Shown here: piece by piece, positions 7,900 through 16,992 of the stretch | Layout: each line of letters begins with the position of its first letter | Position numbering within the stretch: the stretch's first letter is position 1 | Assembly: GCA_903888615.1 (NCBI GenBank) | Contig: CAISUE010000024.1 | Span: 1-41,031 of the forward strand | Length of the DNA stretch: 41,031 nucleotides | Source: an uncultured Gammaproteobacteria bacterium | GTDB taxonomy: Bacteria > Pseudomonadota > Gammaproteobacteria > CAISUE01 | Direction: 5' to 3' | Position numbers and translations under genes: made by a program | The notes under the pieces: generated by a model | Told to the model about the DNA's origin: nothing | Database searches by the model: none | What the model saw: only the letters and a program-made list of their open reading frames with translations

Positions 7900-8223
7900 A
7901 TGACTTTTGTGGTCACCGAAAGTTGCATTCGTTGTAAATACACCGATTGTGTCGAAGTCTGTCCGGTCGATTGTTTTTACGAAGGCCCTAATTTTTTAGT
8001 CATCGACCCTGATGAATGCATCGATTGTGGTTTGTGTGAACCGGAATGTCCTGTCAAAGCGATTGTTTCTGAAGATGATTTGCCGAGTCATTTGGCAGAA
8101 TACTTGGAATTAAATGCGCGTTTAGCGAAAAAATGGCCGAATATCACGATTCGTAAAGAAGGGCCTGGTGATGCCAAAGCGTGGGAGACCATTACGGAAA
8201 AACGCCATTTGTTGGAAGAATAA
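7900..8223 (+). CDS. fdxA: Seven-iron ferredoxin (3Fe-4S plus 4Fe-4S)
   Basis: The 107-residue protein closely matches Azotobacter-type ferredoxin I. An N-terminal cluster region reads [20 protein letters not shown] and a second reads [16 protein letters not shown]. The spacing of the first set fits the mixed 3Fe-4S/4Fe-4S arrangement, in contrast to two identical 4Fe-4S sites. The conserved C-terminal helical tail ([13 protein letters not shown]) is present. It is a small cytoplasmic electron carrier; its partners cannot be read from this locus. The ATG touches the frr stop codon, and an AATGGAGG stretch inside the end of frr serves as its ribosome binding site, so it belongs to the frr transcript. 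Confidence 0.93.
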   Translation: MTFVVTESCIRCKYTDCVEVCPVDCFYEGPNFLVIDPDECIDCGLCEPECPVKAIVSEDDLPSHLAEYLELNARLAKKWPNITIRKEGPGDAKAWETITEKRHLLEE

Positions 8224-8226
8224 CCG

Positions 8227-8751
8227 ATGGCTAACTACCTCGCTGTGTTGTTGGGGTTATGCTTGAGTTTACCCGCATTTGCTTTAAAACCGCACCCCAT
8301 CTTGATGGTTTGTACCGGTAATACAGGCCGCAGTCCGATGGCAGAAGCGATTGCCAATGACCTGTTGGCTTACCCCCGTTTAGGTTACCCTGCTTTTTCA
8401 CGCGGTATTCATGTAAACCCTCATAAAACTGCGCGTGAAGCGAATGCGATCATCGTCATGCAAGCTTTAAACGTCAATATAGCAGCAGGTCATGCGCAAC
8501 CGATCACGAAAGCCGATATTGCAAAATCGTATTGGGTGTTAACGATGACAGAAGCGCAAAAACTTAACGTGATTGCTCTCGATCCTCTTGCGGCGACTAA
8601 AGTATTGACTCTAAGCGAATGCGCGATCGGTCAAAATGACGATATTCTCGATGCTTATGGTCGTGATTTAACCGTGTATCGCAACACCCGTGAGCAAATA
8701 ACGCATTATTTACAATTAATTAAAGCCCATCATTTTACGTGCCGAGTTTAG
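8227..8751 (+). CDS. Low-molecular-weight protein-tyrosine-phosphatase-like protein with N-terminal signal-like segment
   Basis: The C-x5-R-S active-site loop is present as VCTGNTGRSPMAEA, with nucleophile C29 and R35. A general-acid segment resembling the family's DPYG reads LDAYGRDLTVY, with D142. These mark the LMW-PTP/arsenate-reductase fold; the TGNT loop also recalls the arginine phosphatase YwlE. Unlike those cytoplasmic enzymes it has a hydrophobic N-terminus of about 19 residues ending PAFA, like a cleavable signal, although there is no positive charge before it. The family's second cysteine after the nucleophile (CRS) is G34 here. The start lies 3 bases after the fdxA stop. The true substrate (phosphotyrosine or phosphoarginine) and the cellular compartment are open. 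Confidence 0.75.
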   Translation: MANYLAVLLGLCLSLPAFALKPHPILMVCTGNTGRSPMAEAIANDLLAYPRLGYPAFSRGIHVNPHKTAREANAIIVMQALNVNIAAGHAQPITKADIAKSYWVLTMTEAQKLNVIALDPLAATKVLTLSECAIGQNDDILDAYGRDLTVYRNTREQITHYLQLIKAHHFTCRV

Positions 8752-8776
8752 TGGCTGACGCTTCGCTTCAGAAAGA

Positions 8777-9436
8777 TCAAGAAGGTGTCCTGAGCGCTAG
8801 CACTGCTTGCACCAAACGTTCGATACCCGTGAAAACGTCGGCTATATTGTTAGCCAGCATATAAGCGGGGGTTGATACCACTTTATGGGTTTCATCGATG
8901 ATGATATCCGTGACTTGCGCGATCTGATGATGATTACCCATGGCGAGCATTGCGGCTACCATGGCAGGATCTGAACCTATCGTCGCATTTACACCAGGAC
9001 CGTAAATTTTAGCGATCAAGATCGGTGCAATACAGATAAACCCTTGTGGTTTATGGGTGGTAGCCATTTGTTGAGCAAAGTTTAAAACATCTGTTTGGAC
9101 GTGATGGCCCACACCGCTTGAAGCAAAGTCACATAAATTGACGGCAGCGCCATAACCACCCGGATAAAGCGCAGCAGAAAAATCATTGGCACTGACTGAA
9201 GCGATGTCACGAATATCGCCACGCGCTAAGCGTGCGGCTTCTGCTAACACTTGACGCACTTCGGGCAGCTTTTCTTGATTAAGATGATTGATCGCTTGTG
9301 TTTGCAATATATTAGGCGCCAGACACTGATAAGCGACGCCTGCGCGGGTTAACGCTAACATGCACGCCACGCTTTCGTGAATTTCAGAGCCATCTAGTAC
9401 CCCACAACCTGATAAAATCACCGCTACTTTTTTCAT
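8777..9436 (-). CDS. elbB: ElbB-type isoprenoid/glyoxalase-like protein, DJ-1/PfpI superfamily
   Basis: This 219-residue protein matches E. coli ElbB (about 217). It opens with a strand followed by SGCGVLDGSEIHESV, and holds the nucleophile-elbow segment GFICIAPILI with the cysteine expected in class I amidotransferase-like folds. PGGYGAAVNL and the VSTPAYMLANNI region complete the fold. E. coli ElbB has been described as a glyoxalase and linked to isoprenoid metabolism; which role applies here cannot be read from the sequence. It converges with the phosphatase-like gene, leaving 25 bases between the stops. It is followed upstream on the same strand by a small membrane protein gene. Confidence 0.9.
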   Translation of the reverse strand: MKKVAVILSGCGVLDGSEIHESVACMLALTRAGVAYQCLAPNILQTQAINHLNQEKLPEVRQVLAEAARLARGDIRDIASVSANDFSAALYPGGYGAAVNLCDFASSGVGHHVQTDVLNFAQQMATTHKPQGFICIAPILIAKIYGPGVNATIGSDPAMVAAMLAMGNHHQIAQVTDIIIDETHKVVSTPAYMLANNIADVFTGIERLVQAVLALRTPS

Positions 9437-9521
9437 ACCTAATCCCTATGTGTTAACGTGAATGCCTAATGCATAATAACGCGACTGCGCCGTAAAATGA
9501 AAGAGTAGCTGTTATTTTTAG

Positions 9522-9842
9522 CTAAAGGATTTCAGCTGCAGACGTCGGTGTTAAGGGTTCCTGCTCAGAGGAAGAATGATGAGCCTTAATCAAGCGGTTG
9601 AGGCTAGAAAAACGCGCGTTTGGTAGGGGTCTTCTTTCATGACAGGATGCCATTGCATAACCAATCCCAGCGCAAACAATAGCATTTACTGCATCTAAAA
9701 CATAAAAATTAGGATTAACATGACTTGAAAAAATATTTAAACCTCGCTTACCTTCACTCAAGGCATTAATTGCCATAAATGTACTCAAACCGCCTATCAC
9801 CAAGCCGGTCGTTGCTGCCACTGCGCTTTTAAATAACATCAT
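9522..9842 (-). CDS. Small unrecognised two-helix membrane protein
   Basis: I choose the ATG at 9842 because GGAG lies 6 bases upstream; the longer reading from 9872 lacks such a site. The 106-residue protein has hydrophobic segments near residues 7-26 and 49-66, with a Gly-rich first helix. A polar Ser/Pro/Glu-rich tail follows (67-106). No family is recognised. A C-H-E-R cluster just after the second helix (67-70) is the only unusual local feature. It may be co-transcribed with elbB, 85 bases downstream on the same strand. Confidence 0.6.
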   Translation of the reverse strand: MMLFKSAVAATTGLVIGGLSTFMAINALSEGKRGLNIFSSHVNPNFYVLDAVNAIVCAGIGYAMASCHERRPLPNARFSSLNRLIKAHHSSSEQEPLTPTSAAEIL

Positions 9843-10090
9843 GGTTATCTCCATTAAAAAGACTTCAGGCAAATCACCTGCGCAGAGAGCTAAGCAATAT
9901 TGGTGCCAACTGCTTGCCTTTCATGCGGCTAATGCCGCTTTGATACTTAAAATACCGCAGCTATCGTTTTCATCACACTCTTTTTGAAGCAATCATTTTG
10001 TAATAGGGTAAATTTTGCTATTCTGTACTGACAGAGCCATCGTGTTAACGAAGCAGAGTTTCGTATTACGACACTTAAATGGGATTCGAA

Positions 10091-11077
10091 ATGAAAATCG
10101 CCATATTCAGCACGCAGCCTTTTGATCGAGATTATTTGCTTCAAGCAAACCTTGCCTATGGTTATGAAGTGGTTTTTTTTGAAACACGTTTACATCTGGG
10201 TACAGTGTCACTGGCGAAAGGCTTTGATGTAGTGAGTTGTTTTGTGACTGACCAAGTAGGGAAAGAAGTCATTGAAAAGCTGGTTGATCTTGGAGTGCGG
10301 TTGCTAGCCTTGCGTTCAGCAGGTTTTAATCATGTCGATCTTAATGCCGCGCATGCACTCGGGTTGCGCGTGGCACGGGTGCCTGCGTATTCGCCTTATG
10401 CGGTGGCAGAATTTGCAGTCGGTTTGCTATTAGCACTGAATCGAAAGATTCATCTTGCGTTTAATCGCGTTCGCGAACACAATTTTTTATTGACAGGTTT
10501 ATTAGGTTTTGATCTTCACGGCAAAACAGTGGGGATTATCGGCACGGGTAAGATCGGGAGTGTTTTTTGCCATATCATGCGCGGCTTTGGTGTTGAATTA
10601 ATCGGTTATGATCTGGTGGAAAATCCCAGTTGTTTAGAGGATGGCTTGCATTACACCACGTTAGCGGATTTATATGCCAGAGCTGATATTATCAGTTTGC
10701 ATTGCCCGTTGATTCCACCAACCCATCATTTGATCAATGCGGCTGCTTTAGCTTCGATGAAACCAGGGGTGATGTTGATTAATACGGGCCGAGGGGGTTT
10801 AATCGATACACTCGCGCTTATCGCAGCGCTGAAAACAGGTCAAATTGGCGCTGTGGGTTTAGATGTTTATGAAAAAGAAGAGGGTTTATTTTTTTACGAT
10901 TTATCAACGAGCAGTATTCAAGATGACGTGTTTACCCGTTTGCAAACCTTTCCTCATGTGTTGATCACGGCGCATCAAGCTTTTTTTACTAAAGAAGCCT
11001 TAACCCATATTGCGCAAACAACGCTCGCTAATTGTCAGGCTTTGGAAGTAGGGCAATGGCAAGAAACGTTAATTTAA
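10091..11077 (+). CDS. ldhA: D-lactate dehydrogenase (fermentative, NAD-dependent 2-hydroxyacid dehydrogenase)
   Basis: The product probably reduces pyruvate to D-lactate while reoxidising NADH. The order of motifs follows E. coli LdhA over its whole length: N-terminal KIAIFSTQPFDRDYL, RSAGFNHVDLNAA, the VAEFAVGLLLALNRKIH helix and the Rossmann loop GIIGTGKIGS. The catalytic Arg follows in NTGRGGLID, then Glu in DVYEKEEG and His in ITAHQAFFT. The length is 328 residues with the start at 10091, chosen because it aligns with LdhA and has a GGGA element about 7 bases upstream; the ATG at 10079 lacks one. It is a single-gene unit with about 180 non-coding bases before tex. Confidence 0.92.
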   Translation: MKIAIFSTQPFDRDYLLQANLAYGYEVVFFETRLHLGTVSLAKGFDVVSCFVTDQVGKEVIEKLVDLGVRLLALRSAGFNHVDLNAAHALGLRVARVPAYSPYAVAEFAVGLLLALNRKIHLAFNRVREHNFLLTGLLGFDLHGKTVGIIGTGKIGSVFCHIMRGFGVELIGYDLVENPSCLEDGLHYTTLADLYARADIISLHCPLIPPTHHLINAAALASMKPGVMLINTGRGGLIDTLALIAALKTGQIGAVGLDVYEKEEGLFFYDLSTSSIQDDVFTRLQTFPHVLITAHQAFFTKEALTHIAQTTLANCQALEVGQWQETLI

Positions 11078-11258
11078 AAACCTGGCCGTTGTCATAGCTC
11101 ACCATGATTAGCCATTAAAATGAATACGTTTAGTGAAAGGCTACGGGATGCTTTTGTTGAGCCAAGCAAGAAGGTTTGCACGGCTAAATTTTTTAGAAAA
11201 TACCTGCACGCTCAAGCTTTCTTAAGTTATCATAAACGCTTTTGACTACAGGTTAAGC

Positions 11259-13562
11259 ATGTCGACACTCCATAGCGCCATTTATCAACAAATCGCCACT
11301 GAATTAGCGATTACTTTCAACCAAGTGACTGCGACCGTATCGATGCTCGATGCGGGTGATAGCGTGCCATTTATCGCGCGTTATCGTAAAGAATTAACCG
11401 GCGAGTTGACCGACACGCAATTGAGGGATTTGGAAGAACGCTTGGCGTATTTGCGAGAATTAGAAGAGCGGCGTGCGGTTATTTTAGCAAGCTTAGCAGA
11501 ACTTGGCGTAACAGAGCCATCCGTATTGGCGCAAATCCACGCTGCGGCTACCAAGCAAAGTTTGGAAGATATGTATTTACCTTATAAACCAAAGCGGCGT
11601 ACTAAAGCGCAAATCGCTAAAGAAGCGGGATTGTTACCGTTAGCTATGCGTTTGCTTCAAGACCCTAGTCAAGACCCAGAAGTTGTGGCGGTTGATTATA
11701 TTAATAGCGAATTAGCCGTGCCGGATAGTAAAGCAGCCTTAGATGGCGCGCGCTTTATTTTAGTGGAATTATTTTCCGAAGACGCTGAATTGCTAGGCCT
11801 TTTGCGGGATTATTTGTGGGCTAATGCCCATTTAACCGCTAAGGTCCTGGAAGGTAAGGAAACTTCAGGCGCTAAATTCAGTGATTATTTTAACTATCAA
11901 GAAATTATTGCCCTCATCCCCTCGCACCGCGCATTGGCATTATTGCGTGGTCGTAAAGAAGGATTTTTGAAAGTGCAACTCGTGTTACTTGATGAAGTGA
12001 AGGCATTGATCCCTGAAGCGTGGATTGCCGATAAATTTGTTATCGCCCAGCAAAATCGCCCGGCGGATGCGTGGTTATTAGAAACCGTTCGGCTCACTTG
12101 GCGCGCTAAATTAGCTTTAAGCTTGGAAATCGATTTACTCAATCACCTGCGCGATTTGGCCGATATCGATGCGATTAAAGTCTTTGCTAATAATTTGCGG
12201 GAATTATTGTTAGCTGCGCCCGCAGGTCAAAAAGTGACCATGGCGCTAGATCCGGGTTTTCGTTCAGGCGTCAAAGTGGTGGTGATCGATGAAACTGGGA
12301 AATTATTAACGTACACGGTGATTTATCCACATCAACCGCAAAAGCAGTGGGCGCAAGCGTTAAACCAATTAGCTGCCCTATGTCACCAATACGATGTGCG
12401 ATTAATCAGTATTGGTAATGGCACCGCGTCGCGCGAAACAGATCAATTAGTTGGCGAATTAATCGCTAAATTTCCGACCATCAAAGCGTTAAAAGTCATG
12501 GTGTCGGAAGCAGGTGCTTCGGTTTATTCGGCCTCGAGCTTAGCTGCCAAAGAATTTCCGACGCTGGATGTGGTGTACCGGGGTGCGGTATCGATTGGTC
12601 GGCGTTTACAAGATCCACTGGCGGAATTGGTCAAAATTGATCCTAAAGCCATTGGCGTTGGTCAATACCAACATGATGTCAATCAAGTGAAATTAGCGCG
12701 TGGTTTAGAAGGGGTGGTGGAAGATTGTGTCAATGCGGTGGGTGTTGATTTAAATACAGCTTCGAGTGTGTTATTGGCGCGTATTGCTGGTTTGAGTGCT
12801 GGTTTAGCCGATAATATCGTGAATTTTCGCGAACAGCATGGCGCGTTTAAGAATCGGGTTCAATTAAAACAGGTACCACGTTTGGGTGATAAAGCCTTTG
12901 AACAAGCGGCAGGCTTTTTACGCATTCCGGGTGGTGATAATCCGCTGGATGCTTCAGCCGTGCACCCTGAGGCTTATCCTTTGGTGACGAAAATATTGAA
13001 CGCATTGCAGTGTGATTTAGCGACGTTGGATCCGAATGGGTTGAAAAAATTAGCTCCCCACACGTTTGTCGATGCCGCTTATGGTTTGCCAACGGTCCAA
13101 GATGTCTTGCTGGAATTAGCGAAACCGGGTAGAGATCCCCGGCCAGAATTTAAAACGGCAACGTTTGCTGATGGCATTCATAAATTAAGTGATTTAAGCG
13201 TCGATATGGTTTTGGAAGGCGTCGTAACCAATGTCACGAATTTCGGTGCCTTTATCGATATTGGTGTGCACCAAGATGGCTTGGTGCATATTTCTGAATT
13301 GGCTGATCATTTTGTTAAAGAACCACATTTATTTGTCAAGCCAGGGCAAATTGTCAAAGTGCGGGTAACCGCTGTCGATGTGGATCGAAAACGCGTCGCT
13401 TTATCAATGCGCACGAATAAAAAAAATCCCGCTGAGGTGCCTCAGTCAAAACCTGCGCGCTTGACAAAGCCGCAAGTAAAAGCGCTTGCGCCAAACATAA
13501 TTCCCTCAAAGATGCCGCTTAATTCAACGATGGCCGATGCTTTTGCAAAACTAAAGCGCTGA
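11259..13562 (+). CDS. tex: Tex-family S1 RNA-binding transcription accessory protein
   Basis: This 767-residue protein follows the Tex architecture. An N-terminal helical domain includes VPFIARYRKELTGELTDTQL and the YKPKRRTKAQIAKEAGL segment. A YqgF/RNase H-like domain begins at MALDPGFRSGVKVVVID. The helix-hairpin-helix region has SVLLARIAGLSAGLADNIV, and an S1 domain near residues 645-720 reads GVVTNVTNFGAFIDIGVHQD. The protein binds nucleic acid and affects transcription; its exact role varies between species. It is about the E. coli length (773) and no domain is missing. It ends before a hairpin shared with the convergent gene at 13687. Confidence 0.96.
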   Translation: MSTLHSAIYQQIATELAITFNQVTATVSMLDAGDSVPFIARYRKELTGELTDTQLRDLEERLAYLRELEERRAVILASLAELGVTEPSVLAQIHAAATKQSLEDMYLPYKPKRRTKAQIAKEAGLLPLAMRLLQDPSQDPEVVAVDYINSELAVPDSKAALDGARFILVELFSEDAELLGLLRDYLWANAHLTAKVLEGKETSGAKFSDYFNYQEIIALIPSHRALALLRGRKEGFLKVQLVLLDEVKALIPEAWIADKFVIAQQNRPADAWLLETVRLTWRAKLALSLEIDLLNHLRDLADIDAIKVFANNLRELLLAAPAGQKVTMALDPGFRSGVKVVVIDETGKLLTYTVIYPHQPQKQWAQALNQLAALCHQYDVRLISIGNGTASRETDQLVGELIAKFPTIKALKVMVSEAGASVYSASSLAAKEFPTLDVVYRGAVSIGRRLQDPLAELVKIDPKAIGVGQYQHDVNQVKLARGLEGVVEDCVNAVGVDLNTASSVLLARIAGLSAGLADNIVNFREQHGAFKNRVQLKQVPRLGDKAFEQAAGFLRIPGGDNPLDASAVHPEAYPLVTKILNALQCDLATLDPNGLKKLAPHTFVDAAYGLPTVQDVLLELAKPGRDPRPEFKTATFADGIHKLSDLSVDMVLEGVVTNVTNFGAFIDIGVHQDGLVHISELADHFVKEPHLFVKPGQIVKVRVTAVDVDRKRVALSMRTNKKNPAEVPQSKPARLTKPQVKALAPNIIPSKMPLNSTMADAFAKLKR

Positions 13563-13587
13563 CGTTAGGGGCGGAGATTTCGTATTC

Positions 13588-13624
13588 AAAAAAGAAGAGG
13601 GGTGATATTAAACACCATCACCCC
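13588..13624. terminator. Hairpin between convergent genes, probable bidirectional terminator
   Basis: GGGGTGAT (13599-13606) pairs perfectly with ATCACCCC (13617-13624) across a 10-base loop. On the minus strand it is followed by CTCTTCTTTTTT (13599-13588), a weak U-rich tail suited to the gene ending at 13687. For tex on the plus strand the tail is poorer, so termination in that direction is less certain. Confidence 0.6.
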
Positions 13625-13686
13625 GCCTTTGTCTAAGATTCTTTTATTGCCTGAGGGGCTATCAGCAAGATGCTATGGGGAATGGG

Positions 13687-15435
13687 CTAGTTGTGTTGAA
13701 TAGGAATTATAGAATGACACGTGTTTACAGGGAGGGCCAAATGCAATGGCGTCGCATGGCTTTCACTTGCCACAGCGGAACTAGCCTTGAAGGTAGCTAG
13801 TCCTGGCGTCAATCCTGGCACAGGGGTAATTAGTTCAAGGCCTTGTTCCAGAGCGTTTGTTGAATCTAAGCGCTCATTCTCTAGACAATAAGCGAGCTGC
13901 TGAACCTCACTTAAAGGGGCATACTGTAGTGCATCAGTCAATTTAAGTTGTAATAGTGTTAAGTAATTCATCATAACTTGGCAATCAATGGCGGTTAGTA
14001 GCGGTTTAGTTGAAGATTGCAATCTTAGTCTGCTGTCAAGCGCCGATTGATAAGCCAGGCCTTTATCAATGGCTGAATTAATGGAGAAAAAGGCTAATCC
14101 CATTGAAGCAAAGGCGGTCACGATCAATTGCAGTAATGCCATTATTTTATCCAAACGGGCATTGATAACCACTGGAAAAGCTAACACCAATCCTATTTGT
14201 GATGCCACATACAATGACACTAAACTGAGTTTAAGCGCACCGATGGCTAAAATAGAGAAATTACAGTGAAGCCTATTTTTTTGTTGGCTCAAACTCACCC
14301 CGGTATTCCATAAACTCCACATGCCTATATAATTAATGAGTCCATTGATGCAAAAAGAAGTGATTCCTATGGCGACTCCGGGAACTATTAAGCCCAATTG
14401 AGATTTGACAAAATCTCCTGCTTTTAAACCTGAAATTAAATTAGGCAAGGTAAATAGACTTGAAAACACCCCAAAGATACTCGTTTTCAAGCCATACCAT
14501 AAAAATGCCATGATAGGTTGACTTGCTGCAACAGAAATGCATGAACTGTGTTCTACAGCAGTCTTTATCGCGCTTAAAAAGTCTGTTAATGACGAAGCCT
14601 CGCGCATCGCCACAAAATGGTCCCAAAGATCATTCTGAACCATAAGATAGCTTTCTTCATTCTTTGCCTCAATGGCTAATTGGCATTTTTGAAGCCACGC
14701 GCTATAGTTTGTCATAAGTTCGAGTAATACTGTTTGCTCTGATGCTGCAGCTTGCCTTCGCCATTGTTTTATCATAGGCCTTACCAATAAACTTTCGAGT
14801 AAACTAAAATTAATCAAGCTGGCTGTAATGAGTGTCATGCTGACAAAATAACTTAACCACGCTGCTGATAAATTTCGATTTGACATTAAACCTTGGTAAG
14901 TGACATTAGCCGTTCCTAGGGCGGATATGGCGGCCATAAGAAGCGGTAAACTGGATCGTATAAGTGGTAATCCACTTCGCTTAAGTAGCCCCCCTAGCTG
15001 ATGTTCCATTTGATAAAAATAATGGAGTTTTTCAGTAATGTTTGCGACTAATGCTTGCGTCAGATTGATTCCTAAAATGATCGGCACGATGGCTGACCCT
15101 TTAACGATCATCGCCAAACTGTCCAATGCTGCTGGCGGCAACGCTGAATTGGCTAATACGATATAAACAGCTTCACTGGAATATTCGGTTAAAACATAAA
15201 AGGTAGGACTGGCAAAACTTAAGCCATAGATCAAGACAAAAGCTGCCCAAACATTACGCTCGCGAAGTGTCGGCAGGTGGATTTTTAATGCCGCAAAGGT
15301 TTCTTGCCAATAGGGTGAATTTATGGCTGAGGCAAGATCGGATTTATGTGGCATTGTCGCCGTTTGCGCTGCCACTTTTGAAAAAGTGTGATGCGATTCA
15401 GAGAGTTGAGTGAATTTATTTTTGTTATTATGCAT
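13687..15435 (-). CDS. Multi-pass membrane protein A, paralogue of the protein at 29972-31996
   Basis: I recognise no named family. The 582 residues contain about eight hydrophobic segments (near 63-82, 88-128, 160-180, 195-213, 305-330, 345-372, 400-424 and 430-455). A polar, helical middle section spans 220-300. It is clearly related to the protein at 29972: VKGSAIVPIILGINLTQAL (111-129) matches VKAAAVVPTILATNSAQTL there. TLPNLISG...GLIVPGVAIG and SLYVASQIGLVLAFPVVI also have counterparts in the same order. The start has AAGG 8 bases upstream. A perfect 18-bp inverted repeat lies 24-64 bases before the start codon and may control it. An effector, transporter or envelope role cannot be separated on sequence alone. 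Confidence 0.8.
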   Translation of the reverse strand: MHNNKNKFTQLSESHHTFSKVAAQTATMPHKSDLASAINSPYWQETFAALKIHLPTLRERNVWAAFVLIYGLSFASPTFYVLTEYSSEAVYIVLANSALPPAALDSLAMIVKGSAIVPIILGINLTQALVANITEKLHYFYQMEHQLGGLLKRSGLPLIRSSLPLLMAAISALGTANVTYQGLMSNRNLSAAWLSYFVSMTLITASLINFSLLESLLVRPMIKQWRRQAAASEQTVLLELMTNYSAWLQKCQLAIEAKNEESYLMVQNDLWDHFVAMREASSLTDFLSAIKTAVEHSSCISVAASQPIMAFLWYGLKTSIFGVFSSLFTLPNLISGLKAGDFVKSQLGLIVPGVAIGITSFCINGLINYIGMWSLWNTGVSLSQQKNRLHCNFSILAIGALKLSLVSLYVASQIGLVLAFPVVINARLDKIMALLQLIVTAFASMGLAFFSINSAIDKGLAYQSALDSRLRLQSSTKPLLTAIDCQVMMNYLTLLQLKLTDALQYAPLSEVQQLAYCLENERLDSTNALEQGLELITPVPGLTPGLATFKASSAVASESHATPLHLALPVNTCHSIIPIQHN

Positions 15436-15458
15436 AATAATTACCTTAAATTAGGATA

Positions 15459-15499
15459 TTATAATTATAATTGCATTATATATGCAATTATAATTATAA
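15459..15499. repeat. Perfect 18-bp inverted repeat upstream of membrane protein A
   Basis: Positions 15459-15476 (TTATAATTATAATTGCAT) are the exact reverse complement of 15482-15499, around a 5-base centre. The repeat lies just 5' of the minus-strand gene starting at 15435. A minus-strand TATAAT (15480-15475) falls at its centre with a weak TTATTT -35 candidate (15503-15498), so it may be an operator overlapping the promoter. Cruciform or mRNA-hairpin roles are alternatives. It is almost pure A/T, apart from the two GC pairs of TTGCA/TGCAA. Confidence 0.75.
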
Positions 15500-15812
15500 A
15501 TAACGCTAAAATAATTATTAAAGGCGCTTAAAACCTGATGACTCCGTTATTGGCGGTGGTTATTGTTTGATAGCGCAAGAACAGATTCTGAAGGCTAGGG
15601 TTCATTGCGACGTCTTTTACAAGAACTAGGCGAGTTAAACTGAACTACAGGATTGTGCGTGCAATGCCATCGTGTTGGCGTATTAGCAAATGGATGGCAT
15701 CCAGAGGATAGTCTTATGAGTGAGGATTAAGGTCAAAAGTTGGTTATTTTCCTATCATGCAAAGAACCGCTAGCCAGTAGCTACGCAAGAAATAGAAAAA
15801 TGTTTTGAGTAA
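15500..15812. other. Non-coding gap between membrane protein A and yqhA
   Basis: About 310 bases without a supported gene. A plus-strand stretch ending at a TAA near 15730 (reading CHRVGVLANGWHPEDSLMSE) looks protein-like, but it is interrupted upstream by a stop and lacks a start, so it may be a gene relic. I see no strong promoter or tRNA here. Confidence 0.4.
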
Positions 15813-16331
15813 TTACACTTTTTTAGGCTTATGGCCTGTACCTAAGAGTTTATTGGTAACAGCGATGGCGATGGCAGAAACGACTAAAGTCATGTGAATT
15901 AAGACTTGCCACATGATTTCCATGTTGCTTAAGCCACTCATGTCAAAAAAGGTTTTGAGTAAATGAATCGATGAAATGCTGATCAGTGCCGTCGCGAGTT
16001 TGACTTTCATGGAGCCGGCGTTGACTTCATCGAGCCATTCGGGATGATCGGGGTGACCAGTTAGTTTTAAGCGCGACACAAAAATTTCAAAACCGCCGAT
16101 GATGACCATGATCAATAAATTGGCGATCATCACCACATCGATTAAATCCAATACCGCCATCATGACTTGGGTTTCATCAAAGGTGTTTAAATTTTTGATA
16201 AGAATAAAGAGGTGTAAAGCAAATTCATAGGCATAGATCACCAGGGCTAAAATCAAGCCAAAATACAAGGGCGCTTGAATCCAGCGGCTTAAAAAGATGA
16301 AACTGGCGAGTTTGGTTTGAATGGTTTTCAT
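15813..16331 (-). CDS. yqhA: UPF0114/YqhA family inner-membrane protein
   Basis: The 172 residues match YqhA throughout: SRWIQAPLYFGLILAL near the N-terminus, the helix LDLIDVVMIANLLIMVIIGG, GFEIFVSRL, and AISSIHLLKTFFD-like ISSIHLLKTFFD with IHMTLVVSAIAIA. Four membrane helices are visible (near 15-37, 60-82, 108-126 and 140-160). The biochemical function of this family is not established. It stands alone, divergent from ndk by about 180 bases and with a long gap before membrane protein A. The basic tail (GHKPKKV) is ordinary for the family. Confidence 0.88.
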   Translation of the reverse strand: MKTIQTKLASFIFLSRWIQAPLYFGLILALVIYAYEFALHLFILIKNLNTFDETQVMMAVLDLIDVVMIANLLIMVIIGGFEIFVSRLKLTGHPDHPEWLDEVNAGSMKVKLATALISISSIHLLKTFFDMSGLSNMEIMWQVLIHMTLVVSAIAIAVTNKLLGTGHKPKKV

Positions 16332-16512
16332 ACAGTGGAGGTTCCCTCAGAGGCTTCTTGGATCAGTTGAGCTATTTGACATGGGTTATTGTAACGTCTT
16401 TGCGTTATTCGTGCCGAATAAAGCAGCTTTTACTTCATTTTAGAGAGTATTTTTGCTATCATGTCAAGCGCTATCTAATGCTAATAATCCCCCCATATCT
16501 TGAGAGACTCTT

Positions 16513-16935
16513 ATGACTATTGAACAAACGTTGTCTATTATTAAGCCCGATGCGGTTGCTAAAAATGTGATCGGTGCTATTTACGACCGTTTTGAGCGTA
16601 AAGGTTTAAAAATCATTGCTGCGAAAATGCTACAGTTATCGCGTGCTCAAGCGGAAGCTTTTTATGGTGAACACAAAGAGCGTGGGTTTTTCAATGATTT
16701 AGTGAATTTCATGATTTCTGGCCCCGTTATGGTTCAAGTCTTACGTGGCGACAATGCTATGCAAGTGCATCGTGATTTGATGGGTGCAACGAATCCTAAG
16801 GAAGCTGCAGCCGGTACCATTCGTGCTGATTTCGCTGCTAGCATTGATGCGAATGCGGTTCACGGTTCTGACAGCGTTGACAGTGCTAAACGTGAAATCG
16901 CTTTTTTCTTTCCTGAAATTGCCATTGTTGGCTAA
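16513..16935 (+). CDS. ndk: Nucleoside diphosphate kinase
   Basis: Ndk moves the gamma-phosphate from ATP to other nucleoside diphosphates through a phosphohistidine. The 140-residue protein has the family N-terminus ([14 protein letters not shown]), [16 protein letters not shown], the [18 protein letters not shown] loop and the active-site NAVHGSDS with H117. Length and motifs are complete. GAGAG lies 7-12 bases before the start. The order ndk then rlmN is common in gammaproteobacteria; an imperfect hairpin separates the two here. Confidence 0.98.
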   Translation: MTIEQTLSIIKPDAVAKNVIGAIYDRFERKGLKIIAAKMLQLSRAQAEAFYGEHKERGFFNDLVNFMISGPVMVQVLRGDNAMQVHRDLMGATNPKEAAAGTIRADFAASIDANAVHGSDSVDSAKREIAFFFPEIAIVG

Positions 16936-16964
16936 TTTAGCGGGTTGTTTCCCGTGTCAGTGCT

Positions 16965-16992
16965 GAATGGATAAGCTGTCGCTTAACCATTC
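16965..16992 (+). promoter_or_regulatory. Hairpin in the ndk-rlmN gap
   Basis: GAATGGATAAGC (16965-16976) pairs with GCTTAACCATTC (16981-16992) across a TGTC loop with one A/A mismatch. No run of T follows, so it is not a textbook terminator. It may protect or process the ndk transcript or weakly terminate it before rlmN. Confidence 0.4.

Noticed and set aside
9940-10090. Possible tRNA or small RNA upstream of ldhA
   Set aside because: No cloverleaf, T-loop GGTTCRA or CCA end is visible; only a short GCGGC/GCCGC hairpin occurs near 9923.
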